Below are positions 33,989 to 41,266 of a stretch of DNA of 54,276 bases, one piece after another (positions within the stretch are counted from its first letter, which is position 1; the number at the start of each line of letters is the position of its first letter). The position numbers and the translations under genes were made by a program. The stretch lies in IMG/VR virus record IMGVR_UViG_3300034102_000129, positions 1 through 54,276 of that record; one strand, written 5' to 3'. The notes below the pieces were generated by a model. It saw only the letters and a list, made by a program, of their open reading frames with translations, was not told the origin of the DNA and did no database searches. The stretch is from a virus.

Positions 33989-34265
33989 GACTAAACTCCT
34001 TGCGTAGGGTTTCTACGTTTGTTTCATCTATCAACAATGCGATGCCACCTGTTTTGCGGATGTCATCGAGATGCTTCAATTGAAGCGCGGTGGGCTTGCC
34101 ACCGTTGGCTTTACACTCTATACCATAAAATTTTCCGCGTAAACAAACTAAAAAATCGGGAACCCCGGCGTTCCCGAAACCAGTTCCTACCGGCATGGCG
34201 TAGTACGCCCCCACCTCCAATAAGATTTGCTTAACACGTTTTTTAACTTTTGCTTCTGGGGTCAT
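33981..34265 (-). CDS. VRR-NUC domain nuclease
   Basis: This 94-aa protein is a minimal VRR-NUC (PD-(D/E)XK) nuclease. It has G-V-P-D37 (GNAGVPDFLVCLRG), E50-C-K52 (FYGIECKANGG) and Q62 (TALQLKHLDDIRKTGG). These small enzymes in phages cut branched DNA, as Holliday-junction-resolvase-like nucleases. It overlaps both neighbours and lies near the polymerase and recombination genes, so a late step of replication or packaging is plausible. Confidence 0.85.
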   Translation of the reverse strand: MTPEAKVKKRVKQILLEVGAYYAMPVGTGFGNAGVPDFLVCLRGKFYGIECKANGGKPTALQLKHLDDIRKTGGIALLIDETNVETLRKEFSHE

Positions 34266-35302
34266 ATTCTATCCACCAACATCCAGTAAGCGCCCATCCC
34301 ATGCACACTGTCTGAGCAAGAATTTGCATCAATCGACAAAGTAAGCGATGACGGGATCAGTCGTTCGGGATCGTAGTAGTCCACTCTGTTCGTACCGCCT
34401 TCAAGATACATCTTCGTCATGGCGACAGAGGCAAGCAAACTCTTGCGTATGTCTTCGGGAATATCTTGAAATGTGCGGTAGTACTCAATCGGCATCGTCA
34501 TGTCGCAGCCATTTGTATCGTCAGCGATAGAGTGGACACTATCGATATGTGAGTAGTTGTCGAATGTATGTTTGAAATGCGCTGCACCAATAAAGTAGCC
34601 GACATCTTTGCCGTAGCCAAACATCCACTTCTCACGATCAAAGAACTCACCAAGTTTTACAACGTTCGAGGAGTGATTAGAGCGAGATGCTGTTATGGCA
34701 GAGTACGCTTTGTTAATCGCATCACGTATGCGCGAGGGGATATCTGCTTCGGCAACATCGTTGAAGTAACGCTTGATCAACCAAGTCGCTGACTCGCTGT
34801 TGATGTCCGACATCACGGAATAACTAGCAGGAAACTTCTCCCGCAAGTGATTGGTCACGGCTCGTCCCATGTTGTTGGCAATATGGTTGTGGTAGTTCAA
34901 CGCTGTGGACAGCGCACGATCAAATGTCGCCCCGGCAGAATTTGCAGAGTTGAGTATGCGATTGACCAGATACATACACTTCTCAGAGTTACCCAAGTGC
35001 GTCGAGAATCGCGGCAGTGCGTCGGGAGTGTCGTATGAACAAATACGGAAGTTCCCGCCAGACATCCCTATGTAAGCCACACGGAAGTTGTTGGGCAGAC
35101 CAAGGTGTACGGTAATCTGCGAATTATCTCGGTCGTTATTGTGTGCTATTTCCACACAACGCAGTTTGGTCTTGGAATACACTTTCAAAAACGGGAGATA
35201 CAACGGCGACTGCTTCAGTGCATTCTGTGCCGTTACCGGAACCCATGGCGCGAAAAGGTCAGTCGCGTTTAGGGCAAATGATTTGCTGATTCTTTTAGAC
35301 AT
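34262..35302 (-). CDS. hypothetical protein, 346 aa
   Basis: This 346-aa soluble protein begins MSKRISKSFALNATDLFAPWVPV. It contains mixed alpha/beta segments such as ITVHLGLPNNFRVAYIGMSGGNFRICSYD and a helix-rich middle (AINKAYSAITASRSNHSSNVVKLGEFFDREKW). I do not recognise it. A good GGGAGATGTGAG precedes the ATG, one base after the stop of the neighbouring small gene. A role in host takeover or in nucleotide metabolism cannot be distinguished. Confidence 0.55.
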   Translation of the reverse strand: MSKRISKSFALNATDLFAPWVPVTAQNALKQSPLYLPFLKVYSKTKLRCVEIAHNNDRDNSQITVHLGLPNNFRVAYIGMSGGNFRICSYDTPDALPRFSTHLGNSEKCMYLVNRILNSANSAGATFDRALSTALNYHNHIANNMGRAVTNHLREKFPASYSVMSDINSESATWLIKRYFNDVAEADIPSRIRDAINKAYSAITASRSNHSSNVVKLGEFFDREKWMFGYGKDVGYFIGAAHFKHTFDNYSHIDSVHSIADDTNGCDMTMPIEYYRTFQDIPEDIRKSLLASVAMTKMYLEGGTNRVDYYDPERLIPSSLTLSIDANSCSDSVHGMGAYWMLVDRI

Positions 35303-35303
35303 C

Positions 35304-35474
35304 TCACATCTCCCTCAAAAAGTATTTGCGGCCTTTGCTGTCCTCAAGCAGGTCAGCCTCGTCGTACCAATCGGTGTCGTAGTCCCAGATTTCGACATCG
35401 ACATTATCCGGTGCCTCGATGACTTCGGGGATACCACCTTCGATGGTGATGATTACTCGTTTCTTGTCGCTCAT
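35304..35474 (-). CDS. small acidic protein
   Basis: This 56-aa protein uses the ATG at 35474, with GGAGG seven bases upstream. The sequence MSDKKRVIITIEGGIPEVIEAPDNVDVEIWDYDTDW is strongly acidic, with a predicted beta-hairpin start. It is coupled to the upstream gene by ATGA. No family is recognised. Confidence 0.6.
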   Translation of the reverse strand: MSDKKRVIITIEGGIPEVIEAPDNVDVEIWDYDTDWYDEADLLEDSKGRKYFLREM

Positions 35475-35638
35475 GCCTTGTCCTCCTCTGTTGCCTTGGC
35501 GATGGCGGCGCGGTATCGGTTGAAGTCCATAGCGTAGGGGTCGCCGTCTGCGTCGAGAACATCGAGAACGCACCCCAACAATTCTGTGTTGACCTCTCGC
35601 AGCCGCTCGATCTCAGCAGTCAACTCTTCGTTGCTCAT
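35471..35638 (-). CDS. small acidic protein, 55 aa
   Basis: This 55-aa protein (MSNEELTAEIERLREVNTEL...) has a helical start and ends in EEDKA, where the last codons (GAGGAGGACAAGGCA) double as the ribosome binding site of the next gene. The ATG is coupled to the preceding gene by ATGA. No family is recognised. Confidence 0.6.
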   Translation of the reverse strand: MSNEELTAEIERLREVNTELLGCVLDVLDADGDPYAMDFNRYRAAIAKATEEDKA

Positions 35639-35790
35639 GCCTTGTCCTCCTCATCGAAACTAGCCAAGTCGTTATCAGCGTAGGCCAACGCTTCTGCAAT
35701 GTAGCCATGCGCCTCGCTGCCTTCTTCGACTAACTCATACGCCGCACGCAAAGCGATAGCGATGCGGTTGAGTCGTTCTTGTTCGTTCAT
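35635..35790 (-). CDS. small helical protein, 51 aa
   Basis: This 51-aa protein (MNEQERLNRIAIALRAAYEL...) is predicted to be helical and acidic. It also ends in EEDKA encoded by the next gene's ribosome site. It overlaps its upstream neighbour by ATGA. No family is recognised; the coupling and the shared tail with the next gene support it as real. Confidence 0.6.
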   Translation of the reverse strand: MNEQERLNRIAIALRAAYELVEEGSEAHGYIAEALAYADNDLASFDEEDKA

Positions 35791-36197
35791 GTCTTGTCCC
35801 CCTCTTTGATCTGCACGTCGCAGGTCACAGTCCAGTTGATGAACTCGTACTTGTTGGGGTCAACGAACCATCGTCGGCGCAGTTCCTCCGCCAACAACTT
35901 GGCGACCTTCTCCTCATCGACCCTGCCCGTTGAGTCCACAGCATCCGCCAACTCGACGCTAACCTTGTTCGGAGCCGGGTCATCCTCGTCCACCATGTAC
36001 TCGTCCGGGTCCTCGTCCCATGTCGTCCAACATGAGTCCCCGTCGCCGTCGTTGTACAACTCGTCCCATTCCTTGGGCGTGATTTCCTTGTACAGGCAGA
36101 CATCGGAGCAGTAGTACTCGCCGCATTCGATGTAGTACCCCTCGTTCATCCCCGCGCCACACTTGTCGCAATTACGGGCGTATTTCTTGTAAGCCAT
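35787..36197 (-). CDS. acidic protein with N-terminal zinc ribbon
   Basis: This 136-aa protein begins MAYKKYARNCDKCGAGMNEGYYIECGEYYCSDVCLYK, a clear four- to five-cysteine zinc ribbon of the CxxC...C...CxxxC type. A long acidic, aspartate-rich middle (DGDGDSCWTTWDEDPDEYMVDEDDP) precedes a small C-terminal domain. GGAGGTGTGAC lies before the ATG. Such small zinc proteins are common in phage early operons; the acidic stretch could mimic DNA, but that is speculation. Confidence 0.65.
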   Translation of the reverse strand: MAYKKYARNCDKCGAGMNEGYYIECGEYYCSDVCLYKEITPKEWDELYNDGDGDSCWTTWDEDPDEYMVDEDDPAPNKVSVELADAVDSTGRVDEEKVAKLLAEELRRRWFVDPNKYEFINWTVTCDVQIKEGDKT

Positions 36198-36198
36198 G

Positions 36199-37374
36199 TC
36201 ACACCTCCACTTTTACTGTTTTGCCACCGTTCGGCGGCACAAAGTCACGCTTGCTTGTCACAAGCCACAATGTCGGACACATCACATCCCATTTGATATC
36301 GCTCTCAACGTAACCATCGGTGAACACCAACACACAGTCGGCTTTGTAGTTACGCTTGAGCATATGTTCGCTCACGCACGATACATGCGTGCCACCTCCG
36401 CCCGTGGGTTTCAACAACTTGGATATATCGTTGAACCCGTCTGGTGTGAACACCTGCTCGCTACTGACCGTCGTATCCCACCACATGACGCGCAGTGCAT
36501 CGGGGTGTACTTGCTCACAGATAGACTGCAACTCAGCGGCGAACTCGTTAATCATCGCAGCATTGATGCTGCCAGACGTATCGATGGCGACCACGATGTC
36601 GCCCACCTTCTCGCTGATGACTCCCGGCTGAATGATGTCATCCAGAATCATCCGTTTGTCGAACTTGCGATAGGTATGCTCATCGTTGCCTTGAGCAACG
36701 CTTGAAACGAACTCACGCAAGGCAGTCGCCCAATCGACCTGCGGCTGCAACGTCTCGGTGACCGACCTTGGCAACTTCTGACCAAACCGCCCTGCCAACA
36801 ACCCACCTTGGTGGATGGCTTCGTTGACTTGCTCGACATACTCCTTCATCTCCTTTGCCGACATCTGCTCAGCATTGCTCATGTCATGTTCATCAAGCGG
36901 CTGGCCCGCACCGTTGCTTTGCCCGCCCTGTCCACCGCCTTGTTCTTCCTCCTTCTCCAAGTGTCGGTAGATTTCGGGGTAAGACCATCCGTGGAACTTG
37001 GGGTCATACAAGCCACCGTCCGGTAACTTGATGAACGCCTTGTCCTTGATGTTCATGATTACATCATTGACTACATAGTCAGCCGCCATGTTCGCCAACT
37101 TGGAGTTCTTCTTCCAATACGGCAAGCCACGCACCGTGTGCTTGAACACTTTGTGTAGACCTTCGTGCAACTTCAAGCCGCGCACCTCGGGTAACATGAG
37201 TTTGTTGAGGAACGCCTCGCCATACTTCTCGTTGACACCATCCGTACAAGCGGTTGGTACGTTGTCCACGACAGTTGTCTTGCCCATCACCAACACACCG
37301 GCATACGCCGCCGTCTCGGGGTGACGCAACAGGTCAACCGTTGCTTTCTCCAGTTTTTTGATCGCTTCTTGCAT
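36199..37374 (-). CDS. VWA-like protein with metallopeptidase-like N-terminus
   Basis: This 391-aa protein has an N-terminal domain with H70-E-G-L-H74 (GLKLHEGLHKVF), as in the putative metallopeptidase half of DUF2201-type proteins. A glycine/glutamine-rich linker follows at residues about 143-160. The C-terminal VWA-like domain has a MIDAS motif D265-T-S-G-S269 (VVAIDTSGSINAAM), a threonine in GGGGTHVSC, and an aspartate in LVFTDGYVES. VWA proteins of this type partner MoxR AAA+ ATPases, and here such an ATPase is encoded just upstream. The target is unknown. Confidence 0.75.
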   Translation of the reverse strand: MQEAIKKLEKATVDLLRHPETAAYAGVLVMGKTTVVDNVPTACTDGVNEKYGEAFLNKLMLPEVRGLKLHEGLHKVFKHTVRGLPYWKKNSKLANMAADYVVNDVIMNIKDKAFIKLPDGGLYDPKFHGWSYPEIYRHLEKEEEQGGGQGGQSNGAGQPLDEHDMSNAEQMSAKEMKEYVEQVNEAIHQGGLLAGRFGQKLPRSVTETLQPQVDWATALREFVSSVAQGNDEHTYRKFDKRMILDDIIQPGVISEKVGDIVVAIDTSGSINAAMINEFAAELQSICEQVHPDALRVMWWDTTVSSEQVFTPDGFNDISKLLKPTGGGGTHVSCVSEHMLKRNYKADCVLVFTDGYVESDIKWDVMCPTLWLVTSKRDFVPPNGGKTVKVEV

Positions 37375-37389
37375 GATGCACCTCGTTAG

Positions 37390-38508
37390 TTAGACCAACA
37401 GTTCCGGGTTATCCTTTACAAACTGCGACACCGCCGCATTGTTCTTGGCGAGTTTGTGTAACTTCGGAGCGTAGACCATCGATACAAAGATGGACTGCAA
37501 CTCCTTCGTCGTGGCTCGTTTGATGAACATCATCGCGCTCGTCATCTCGTCGTTCGTACTGATGGCATCCACCAGATTGAACATCGTCATGAACAGCGCA
37601 GCGGTTTTCTCTGGCAAGCGAACGCTCTCGGGGTTGGTGAAGATGTCGTTCGGTTTGATCAAATCACTGTTCATCTTGAAGAAGTTCGCCATGGACTCGG
37701 CTGCTGCTTGACCCACGATGCCGCACATTGCAGCAAGTGATAAATCAAACCCAAGCACCTCCCACAACTTGACCACAGAGTCGTTCTTCTCAAGCGAACG
37801 GGGTGATACGAACGACACATTGGTCGAGCGTGGGCTGAACACGTACGGATTGCCCGACACATCCCCGTCTTTGTATGACGCAAACGCAGAGTCATTGAGC
37901 GACACCCAAGCGCGGGTCAGCGCACTGATGTTGTTCTCACCCGCCCACGCTGCCCACTGCCTTGAACTTGGCCCACGCATGTTGAGCAAGCCAATGCGAT
38001 TGCCAACGTGTGCTTCGATGTTGTCGTTCACACCGTCTGACGAATAGTTAGATGTGCCGAACACCCTGCTGCCATCCGGCAATCTACGGTCACCGATGTA
38101 CCGCTCAAGAATCAAGCGAGTGACCAGTGGCTTCAACAACTTCGGCAATTTGAGTATCTCGTCAATCATCACCACCTTCGGTCGCGGGTCAGTGAAGTCA
38201 ATCAGCCCACTGACATACTGCTCGATAGTCTTCGTCTCGCGGTCTGGCATATACATTGACAGGTCGTTCTCGCGCAGCGTACCGCCGTCGATATAGACAT
38301 ACTGATATTTGTCAGTCGGGAAGTTATCCCCCGGCTTGCGCCACTTGTCACCGTTGCGTTGGGCAAGCAACTTCAAGATGGAAGTCTTGCCTTGACCCGG
38401 TGATGACTGGATGACATAAGTCACGCTCTCGCCAGTCAACTCAATGAGTCGGGCGGCCTCGTTGATGTCAACGGATGGCGCAGTGTTGATAGTTGTAGAT
38501 TTAGACAT
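37390..38508 (-). CDS. MoxR-type AAA+ ATPase
   Basis: This 372-aa protein has Walker A S35-P-G-Q-G-K-T42 (VIQSSPGQGKTS) and Walker B V-V-M-I-D116-E117 (KVVMIDEILKLP), and the sensor/arginine region ALTRAWVSLND follows. It fits the MoxR-like family, which works with VWA proteins to remodel or insert cofactors into targets. A strong GAGGAG precedes the ATG. The 18-bp palindrome lies 20 bases upstream. It is the only AAA+ ATPase in the window besides the primase-helicase. Confidence 0.75.
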   Translation of the reverse strand: MSKSTTINTAPSVDINEAARLIELTGESVTYVIQSSPGQGKTSILKLLAQRNGDKWRKPGDNFPTDKYQYVYIDGGTLRENDLSMYMPDRETKTIEQYVSGLIDFTDPRPKVVMIDEILKLPKLLKPLVTRLILERYIGDRRLPDGSRVFGTSNYSSDGVNDNIEAHVGNRIGLLNMRGPSSRQWAAWAGENNISALTRAWVSLNDSAFASYKDGDVSGNPYVFSPRSTNVSFVSPRSLEKNDSVVKLWEVLGFDLSLAAMCGIVGQAAAESMANFFKMNSDLIKPNDIFTNPESVRLPEKTAALFMTMFNLVDAISTNDEMTSAMMFIKRATTKELQSIFVSMVYAPKLHKLAKNNAAVSQFVKDNPELLV

Positions 38509-38527
38509 GTGTTTCTCCTCGTTGTGA

Positions 38528-38545
38528 TTCCACCCATGGGTGGAA
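38528..38545. promoter_or_regulatory. 18-bp palindrome, exact copy
   Basis: TTCCACCCATGGGTGGAA, a perfect inverted repeat, lies 20 bases upstream of the MoxR ATG, between two genes. The same sequence occurs exactly at 40433 and 41077 and in close variants at 39479 and 41961. In RNA it would form a seven-bp stem with a CAUG loop. Confidence 0.85.
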
Positions 38546-38549
38546 GTGA

Positions 38550-39458
38550 TTAATTGCCAAACCCAAACTTCGACAGGATGTCATCGACCTCTGCCTTGAC
38601 GTAGGCGCGGGTCGAGTCGTTCTTCTTCAACTCGTCCATGTCCACGCCAGTCAGCACCCGCTCCAGTTCAATGCGTATGGCATCCAACCGTGTGTCCCCG
38701 GCAGGGTTGAACTTCTTGAAGGTGTCGCAGAAAGCCAATGCTTTCTTGAGTGTTTCAGTATGCAAGCGACCGCGAGTGACCTTGAGTGAACCATCTTCAC
38801 GCTCGACCACATTCTCGCCACATGTGTGGGATATCGACTGCATGACCTCGACCAACTGATTGACCTGTTGATTGAGCATGTTGTCGATGGTGGACTGCGC
38901 TTGCTTGTTGAAATGATTGGTCAAGTCCTCGGCAAGGTCGTGGGCAATCTGCACACGGAAGTCACCCTGCGGTACTTCGGCGGTATACAGCCGCATGGTG
39001 AATTTGTTGCGTAGTTCTTCCACCGTGGGGTAGTCTTCGCGCCGAAACATCCCGTTCAACTTGAACGCCATGTCGCTCACCTTGTTGGGATATGCATTGA
39101 GGAAGTCCTCGCGCAACTCAATCAGTTTGGCTTCGAGTGCCTTGTACTCTTCGTTGAATGCGGGGTAGTTCACAATCGGCAAGATTCCCCACTGCCCTGC
39201 CCATGAATATGTTCGACGCTTGAACCAATTGCGTACGGTCTGGCGATGGTTCACCAACTTCTTGTGCTGCGGGTCACCGGCAAGCAAGTGTTTAGCGAAC
39301 TTACCGGCATCACGGTCAGTGTTCTTGAGCGCGGTAATCTCGTCGCTCACCTCGTCGTCGGTCTGTGTGCCAGTCCACACGGTCGTGCGGACATTGACCA
39401 GAATCGCAGATGTAGACAGATCGATCAGGCTCTTCGGCTTTGTCAATTGGATAGACAT
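38550..39458 (-). CDS. putative third component of the MoxR/VWA set, 302 aa
   Basis: This 302-aa helical protein begins MSIQLTKPKSLIDLSTSAILVNVRTTVWTG and continues with KALEAKLIELREDFLNAYPN, a long coiled segment (HFNKQAQSTIDNMLNQQVNQLVEVMQSI) and a C-terminal RAYVKAEVDDILSKFGFGN. Its place beside a MoxR ATPase and a VWA protein, and its N-terminal L..L.i.vWtG style, recall the DUF3150 proteins that accompany such pairs in phages and bacteria, but I am not certain. AAAGGAG lies before the ATG. The promoter at 39546 and the variant palindrome at 39479 lie just upstream. Confidence 0.5.
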   Translation of the reverse strand: MSIQLTKPKSLIDLSTSAILVNVRTTVWTGTQTDDEVSDEITALKNTDRDAGKFAKHLLAGDPQHKKLVNHRQTVRNWFKRRTYSWAGQWGILPIVNYPAFNEEYKALEAKLIELREDFLNAYPNKVSDMAFKLNGMFRREDYPTVEELRNKFTMRLYTAEVPQGDFRVQIAHDLAEDLTNHFNKQAQSTIDNMLNQQVNQLVEVMQSISHTCGENVVEREDGSLKVTRGRLHTETLKKALAFCDTFKKFNPAGDTRLDAIRIELERVLTGVDMDELKKNDSTRAYVKAEVDDILSKFGFGN

Positions 39459-39478
39459 TTGTTTGCTCCTTTGTGGAA

Positions 39479-39496
39479 TTCCACTCTTGGGTGGAA
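39479..39496. promoter_or_regulatory. 18-bp palindrome, variant copy
   Basis: TTCCACTCTTGGGTGGAA keeps the outer arms of the 18-bp palindrome but differs at three central positions. It lies 21 bases before the 302-aa gene and 43 bases downstream of the expected start of the promoter at 39546-39574. Confidence 0.7.
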
Positions 39497-39545
39497 AATT
39501 AATTACTTGATATCGGCCAAAAGTTTACGCTCTACCAGTATGAAT

Positions 39546-39574
39546 AGTATATCAAAAGTGTACATATAAGTCAA
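39546..39574 (-). promoter_or_regulatory. sigma70-like promoter for the 302-aa gene
   Basis: On the minus strand TTGACT (-35) and TATACT (-10) are separated by 17 bases. The intervening sequence is nearly the same as in the promoter at 40500-40528. The -35 overlaps the stop of the upstream gene, so this promoter adds transcription inside the leftward operon. Confidence 0.8.
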
Positions 39575-39960
39575 GCAACCATCGAACGATTGTTCGGCAT
39601 GAGCGGCACGTCGTTCATGGTCAGCCAGTCGTGCAGCACATGGACTGCATCACTGCTGTGTCCACCGACATGCCACACCTCGTTGAACTCGGGTTCAATG
39701 CCCTCCTCTGGGCCACAATAAGACGGGCCAACCTTCCAGTCGTAGATGGTCACGATGATGTATCGGTGTGCGTTGTAGTCGTGGAAGCGCAACACCCACT
39801 CGGCTTCAGTCTTGTAGGCATCTCCCGGCAGTGGCTGACCAAACAGTCGCACTAGGTCGCCGTACCGGACATTGATTACGCCTTGGTAGCATGTGCCACT
39901 TATTGCGTGGGGGTAGTCTTGGAACGCTTCGACTGACAACACTCTGTTCTGTAATGACAT
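39571..39960 (-). CDS. conserved phage protein, 129 aa
   Basis: This 129-aa protein begins MSLQNRVLSVEAFQDYPHAISGTCYQG and is rich in aromatic residues and histidine (WVLRFHDYNAHRYIIVTIYDWKVGPSYCG, FNEVWHVGGHSSDAVHVLHDWL). A compact alpha/beta fold is likely. I recall similar proteins of unknown role in phage early regions. GAAGGAG precedes the ATG. Confidence 0.55.
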   Translation of the reverse strand: MSLQNRVLSVEAFQDYPHAISGTCYQGVINVRYGDLVRLFGQPLPGDAYKTEAEWVLRFHDYNAHRYIIVTIYDWKVGPSYCGPEEGIEPEFNEVWHVGGHSSDAVHVLHDWLTMNDVPLMPNNRSMVA

Positions 39961-40012
39961 GATTAGGTCTCCTTCTATTAATTAAGTGATAGGCACGGCC
40001 AACTTGGTTGGC

Positions 40013-40216
40013 TCAAAACGGATGGACAGGGCGTGGCTGTGGCGGCTCGTCGAGCGGCAGTTCCATCTGCTCCCAACGCTCGTTGAGTTCGCGCCCAAAC
40101 TGGCGCATGGCGTCTTCAATGGCTTCGTAGTGCATCTGCTCCATCTGCCGTTGCCATGCCTCGTCGCTGTCCTGTGCAACCCACCAATCGGCGGGAATGT
40201 CTCGCGGGGTAGTCAT
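40013..40216 (-). CDS. small acidic helical protein
   Basis: This 67-aa protein (MTTPRDIPADWWVAQDSDEAWQRQMEQMHYEAIEDAMRQF...) is helical, Trp-rich near the start and proline-rich at the end. GGAGGATTTTACCG precedes its ATG, which overlaps the upstream stop by ATGA. No family is recognised. The 52 bases after it, before the next gene, hold a weak GCCAA/TTGGC hairpin without a T-run. Confidence 0.5.
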   Translation of the reverse strand: MTTPRDIPADWWVAQDSDEAWQRQMEQMHYEAIEDAMRQFGRELNERWEQMELPLDEPPQPRPVHPF

Positions 40217-40476
40217 CGGTAAAATCCTCCTTTGTTGTTGATGCCTTTCAAGTCTTCCAAGTCAGTGACCAGTATGTAGTTTGATTTGTGTAGGGGAACT
40301 ACACACCGTACTACCTGCTGGGCATTCGCTTCGCCACACGGCATACACAGGTAGATGCCAAGCGCCCATCGCCTAGCATCTACCGCTTCGCCGCACTTCA
40401 CACACAAGTCACTTGTCTCGTCAGATTCCGTTTTCCACCCATGGGTGGAAACATAATTAAGCGTTGCTCGCGTCAT
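40213..40476 (-). CDS. small zinc-binding protein, first gene after promoter
   Basis: This 87-aa protein starts at ATG 40476 with GGGGAG six bases upstream. Its codons 9-15 (STHGWKT) are written over an exact copy of the 18-bp palindrome, so the operator-like site is inside the gene. Residues 25-45 (CVKCGEAVDARRWALGIYLCMPCG) form a CxxC...CxxC zinc ribbon. The tail is KSNYILVTDLEDLKGINNKGG. No characterised family was recognised. Confidence 0.65.
   Translation of the reverse strand: MTRATLNYVSTHGWKTESDETSDLCVKCGEAVDARRWALGIYLCMPCGEANAQQVVRCVVPLHKSNYILVTDLEDLKGINNKGGFYR
40433..40450. promoter_or_regulatory. 18-bp palindrome, exact copy inside the 87-aa gene
   Basis: TTCCACCCATGGGTGGAA lies 43 bases downstream of the expected start site of the promoter at 40500-40528, the same spacing as at 39479/39546. 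It is translated as part of the 87-aa protein. Confidence 0.85.
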
Positions 40477-40499
40477 GATTTTCTCCCCATTTCCCATAT

Positions 40500-40528
40500 A
40501 GTATACCAAAGGTAGACATATAAGTCAA
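40500..40528 (-). promoter_or_regulatory. sigma70-like promoter for the small-gene cluster
   Basis: On the minus strand TTGACT, a 17-base spacer and TATACT stand 24 bases before the 87-aa ATG. The spacer begins TATATGT like the second promoter. It should drive leftward transcription away from the iteron region. Confidence 0.85.
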
Positions 40529-40566
40529 TACTTCAAAGAACGAAAGTTGTGGAACGCGGATCGAGT

Positions 40567-40961
40567 TTGTTCCAGTTGTTCCAGTCTTGTTCCAGTTTTT
40601 TGTTTACATATGCGACAGAGTTTGGAAAACGGAGCGGGAGTGAGAGAAGTGTAAGTGATTGAATTTATTAGATAGAATAGAATTAAGTTTATATATAGTA
40701 GTAGAAAGTAGTGAAAAATGGTGCCTTTGTTCCGTTGTTCCAGTGTTTTAGGGGGAGAGCGGTTGGCAAAATGATAAGTTGATTCACCGCGCTGCAAACT
40801 TTCTCGCGCACGATTTTAAAATGCTTTCCCCCGCCCTATCCCGAAAAAACTGGAACAGTGGAACAAACCCGTTTTTTCTTAATGTAATCAAGCACTTGCG
40901 TGTTCCAGTCGATTTTGGAAACTGGAACAAAACTGGAACAAACACCTAAAAACTGGAACAA
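40567..40961. repeat. iteron array around an AT-rich core, candidate origin
   Basis: TTGTTCCAGT or its complement occurs about eleven times. The plus orientation has exact copies at 40567, 40576, 40587 and 40735, a weak copy at 40727 and a 9/10 copy at 40900. The minus orientation has exact copies at 40921, 40932 and 40952 and 9/10 copies at 40849 and 40857. Between the two clusters lies an AT-rich stretch (about 40650-40720). Opposed clusters around an AT-rich segment are the plan of a replication origin. The region has no supported gene. Confidence 0.75.
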
Positions 40962-40999
40962 AACATGATTGATTATATAATTAATCAACTTCAACCCAA

Positions 41000-41027
41000 T
41001 TTATAGGTTAATTACGTAATCAATCAA
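41000..41027 (-). promoter_or_regulatory. possible leftward promoter in the origin region
   Basis: On the minus strand TTGATT, a 16-base spacer and TATAAA are in a good arrangement. A transcript from it would run through the iterons towards the 87-aa gene and could prime replication. It overlaps one of the TGATTA-type palindromes, which could control it. Evidence is limited to the motif match. Confidence 0.4.
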
Positions 41028-41076
41028 TTTTGACCCCATCTAAAATGGCTAATTACGGCAAAATCTCAATTTGATT

Positions 41077-41094
41077 TTCCACCCATGGGTGGAA
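41077..41094. promoter_or_regulatory. 18-bp palindrome, exact copy in the origin region
   Basis: TTCCACCCATGGGTGGAA occurs between the iterons and the 203-aa gene. No matching promoter is visible at the 43-base spacing found for other copies, so a role other than promoter control (for example origin control) is possible. Confidence 0.8.
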
Positions 41095-41212
41095 TGGCCT
41101 GAATGGTGCGGCGGTTGATTGATTACATAATCAGCCACGCGATGTCGCGCAGCCTCGCACGCTCACACAAACAAGGAACTGGCATCGAAGATGCGCCCTG
41201 CAAAACGCAGGG

Positions 41213-41250
41213 CAAAAAAAAAGCCCCGACCGGACTAGTCCGGTCGGGGC
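41213..41250 (-). terminator. strong terminator of the 203-aa gene
   Basis: On the minus strand a perfect 28-base palindrome (41223-41250, arms GCCCCGACCGGAC) is followed by nine T and then a second GC hairpin (CCCTGC/GCAGGG). It stands 16 bases after the stop of the 203-aa gene and should separate that transcript from the origin and the downstream operon. Confidence 0.9.
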
Positions 41251-41266
41251 AAGGTAGGCGCGTTAG

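Larger units (their letters stand above)
40969..41133. repeat. family of TGATTA-type inverted repeats
   Basis: Three AT-rich inverted repeats share TGATTA...TAATCA: TTGATTATATAATTAATCAA at 40969-40988, TTAATTACGTAATCAA at 41008-41023 (core ATTACGTAAT) and TGATTACATAATCA at 41120-41133. They lie between the iterons and the terminator and look like binding sites for a dimeric protein. Confidence 0.5.

Noticed and set aside
39998-40012. Terminator between the 129-aa and 67-aa genes
   Set aside because: The GCCAA/TTGGC hairpin is short and has no T-run on the transcribed strand.
40525-40797. 90-codon minus-strand frame across the iterons
   Set aside because: Biased AT-rich composition, no ribosome site, and it runs through the iterons and promoter.
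40567-40961. CRISPR-like array in the intergenic region
   Set aside because: The repeats are only 10 bp, occur in both orientations and have irregular spacing.
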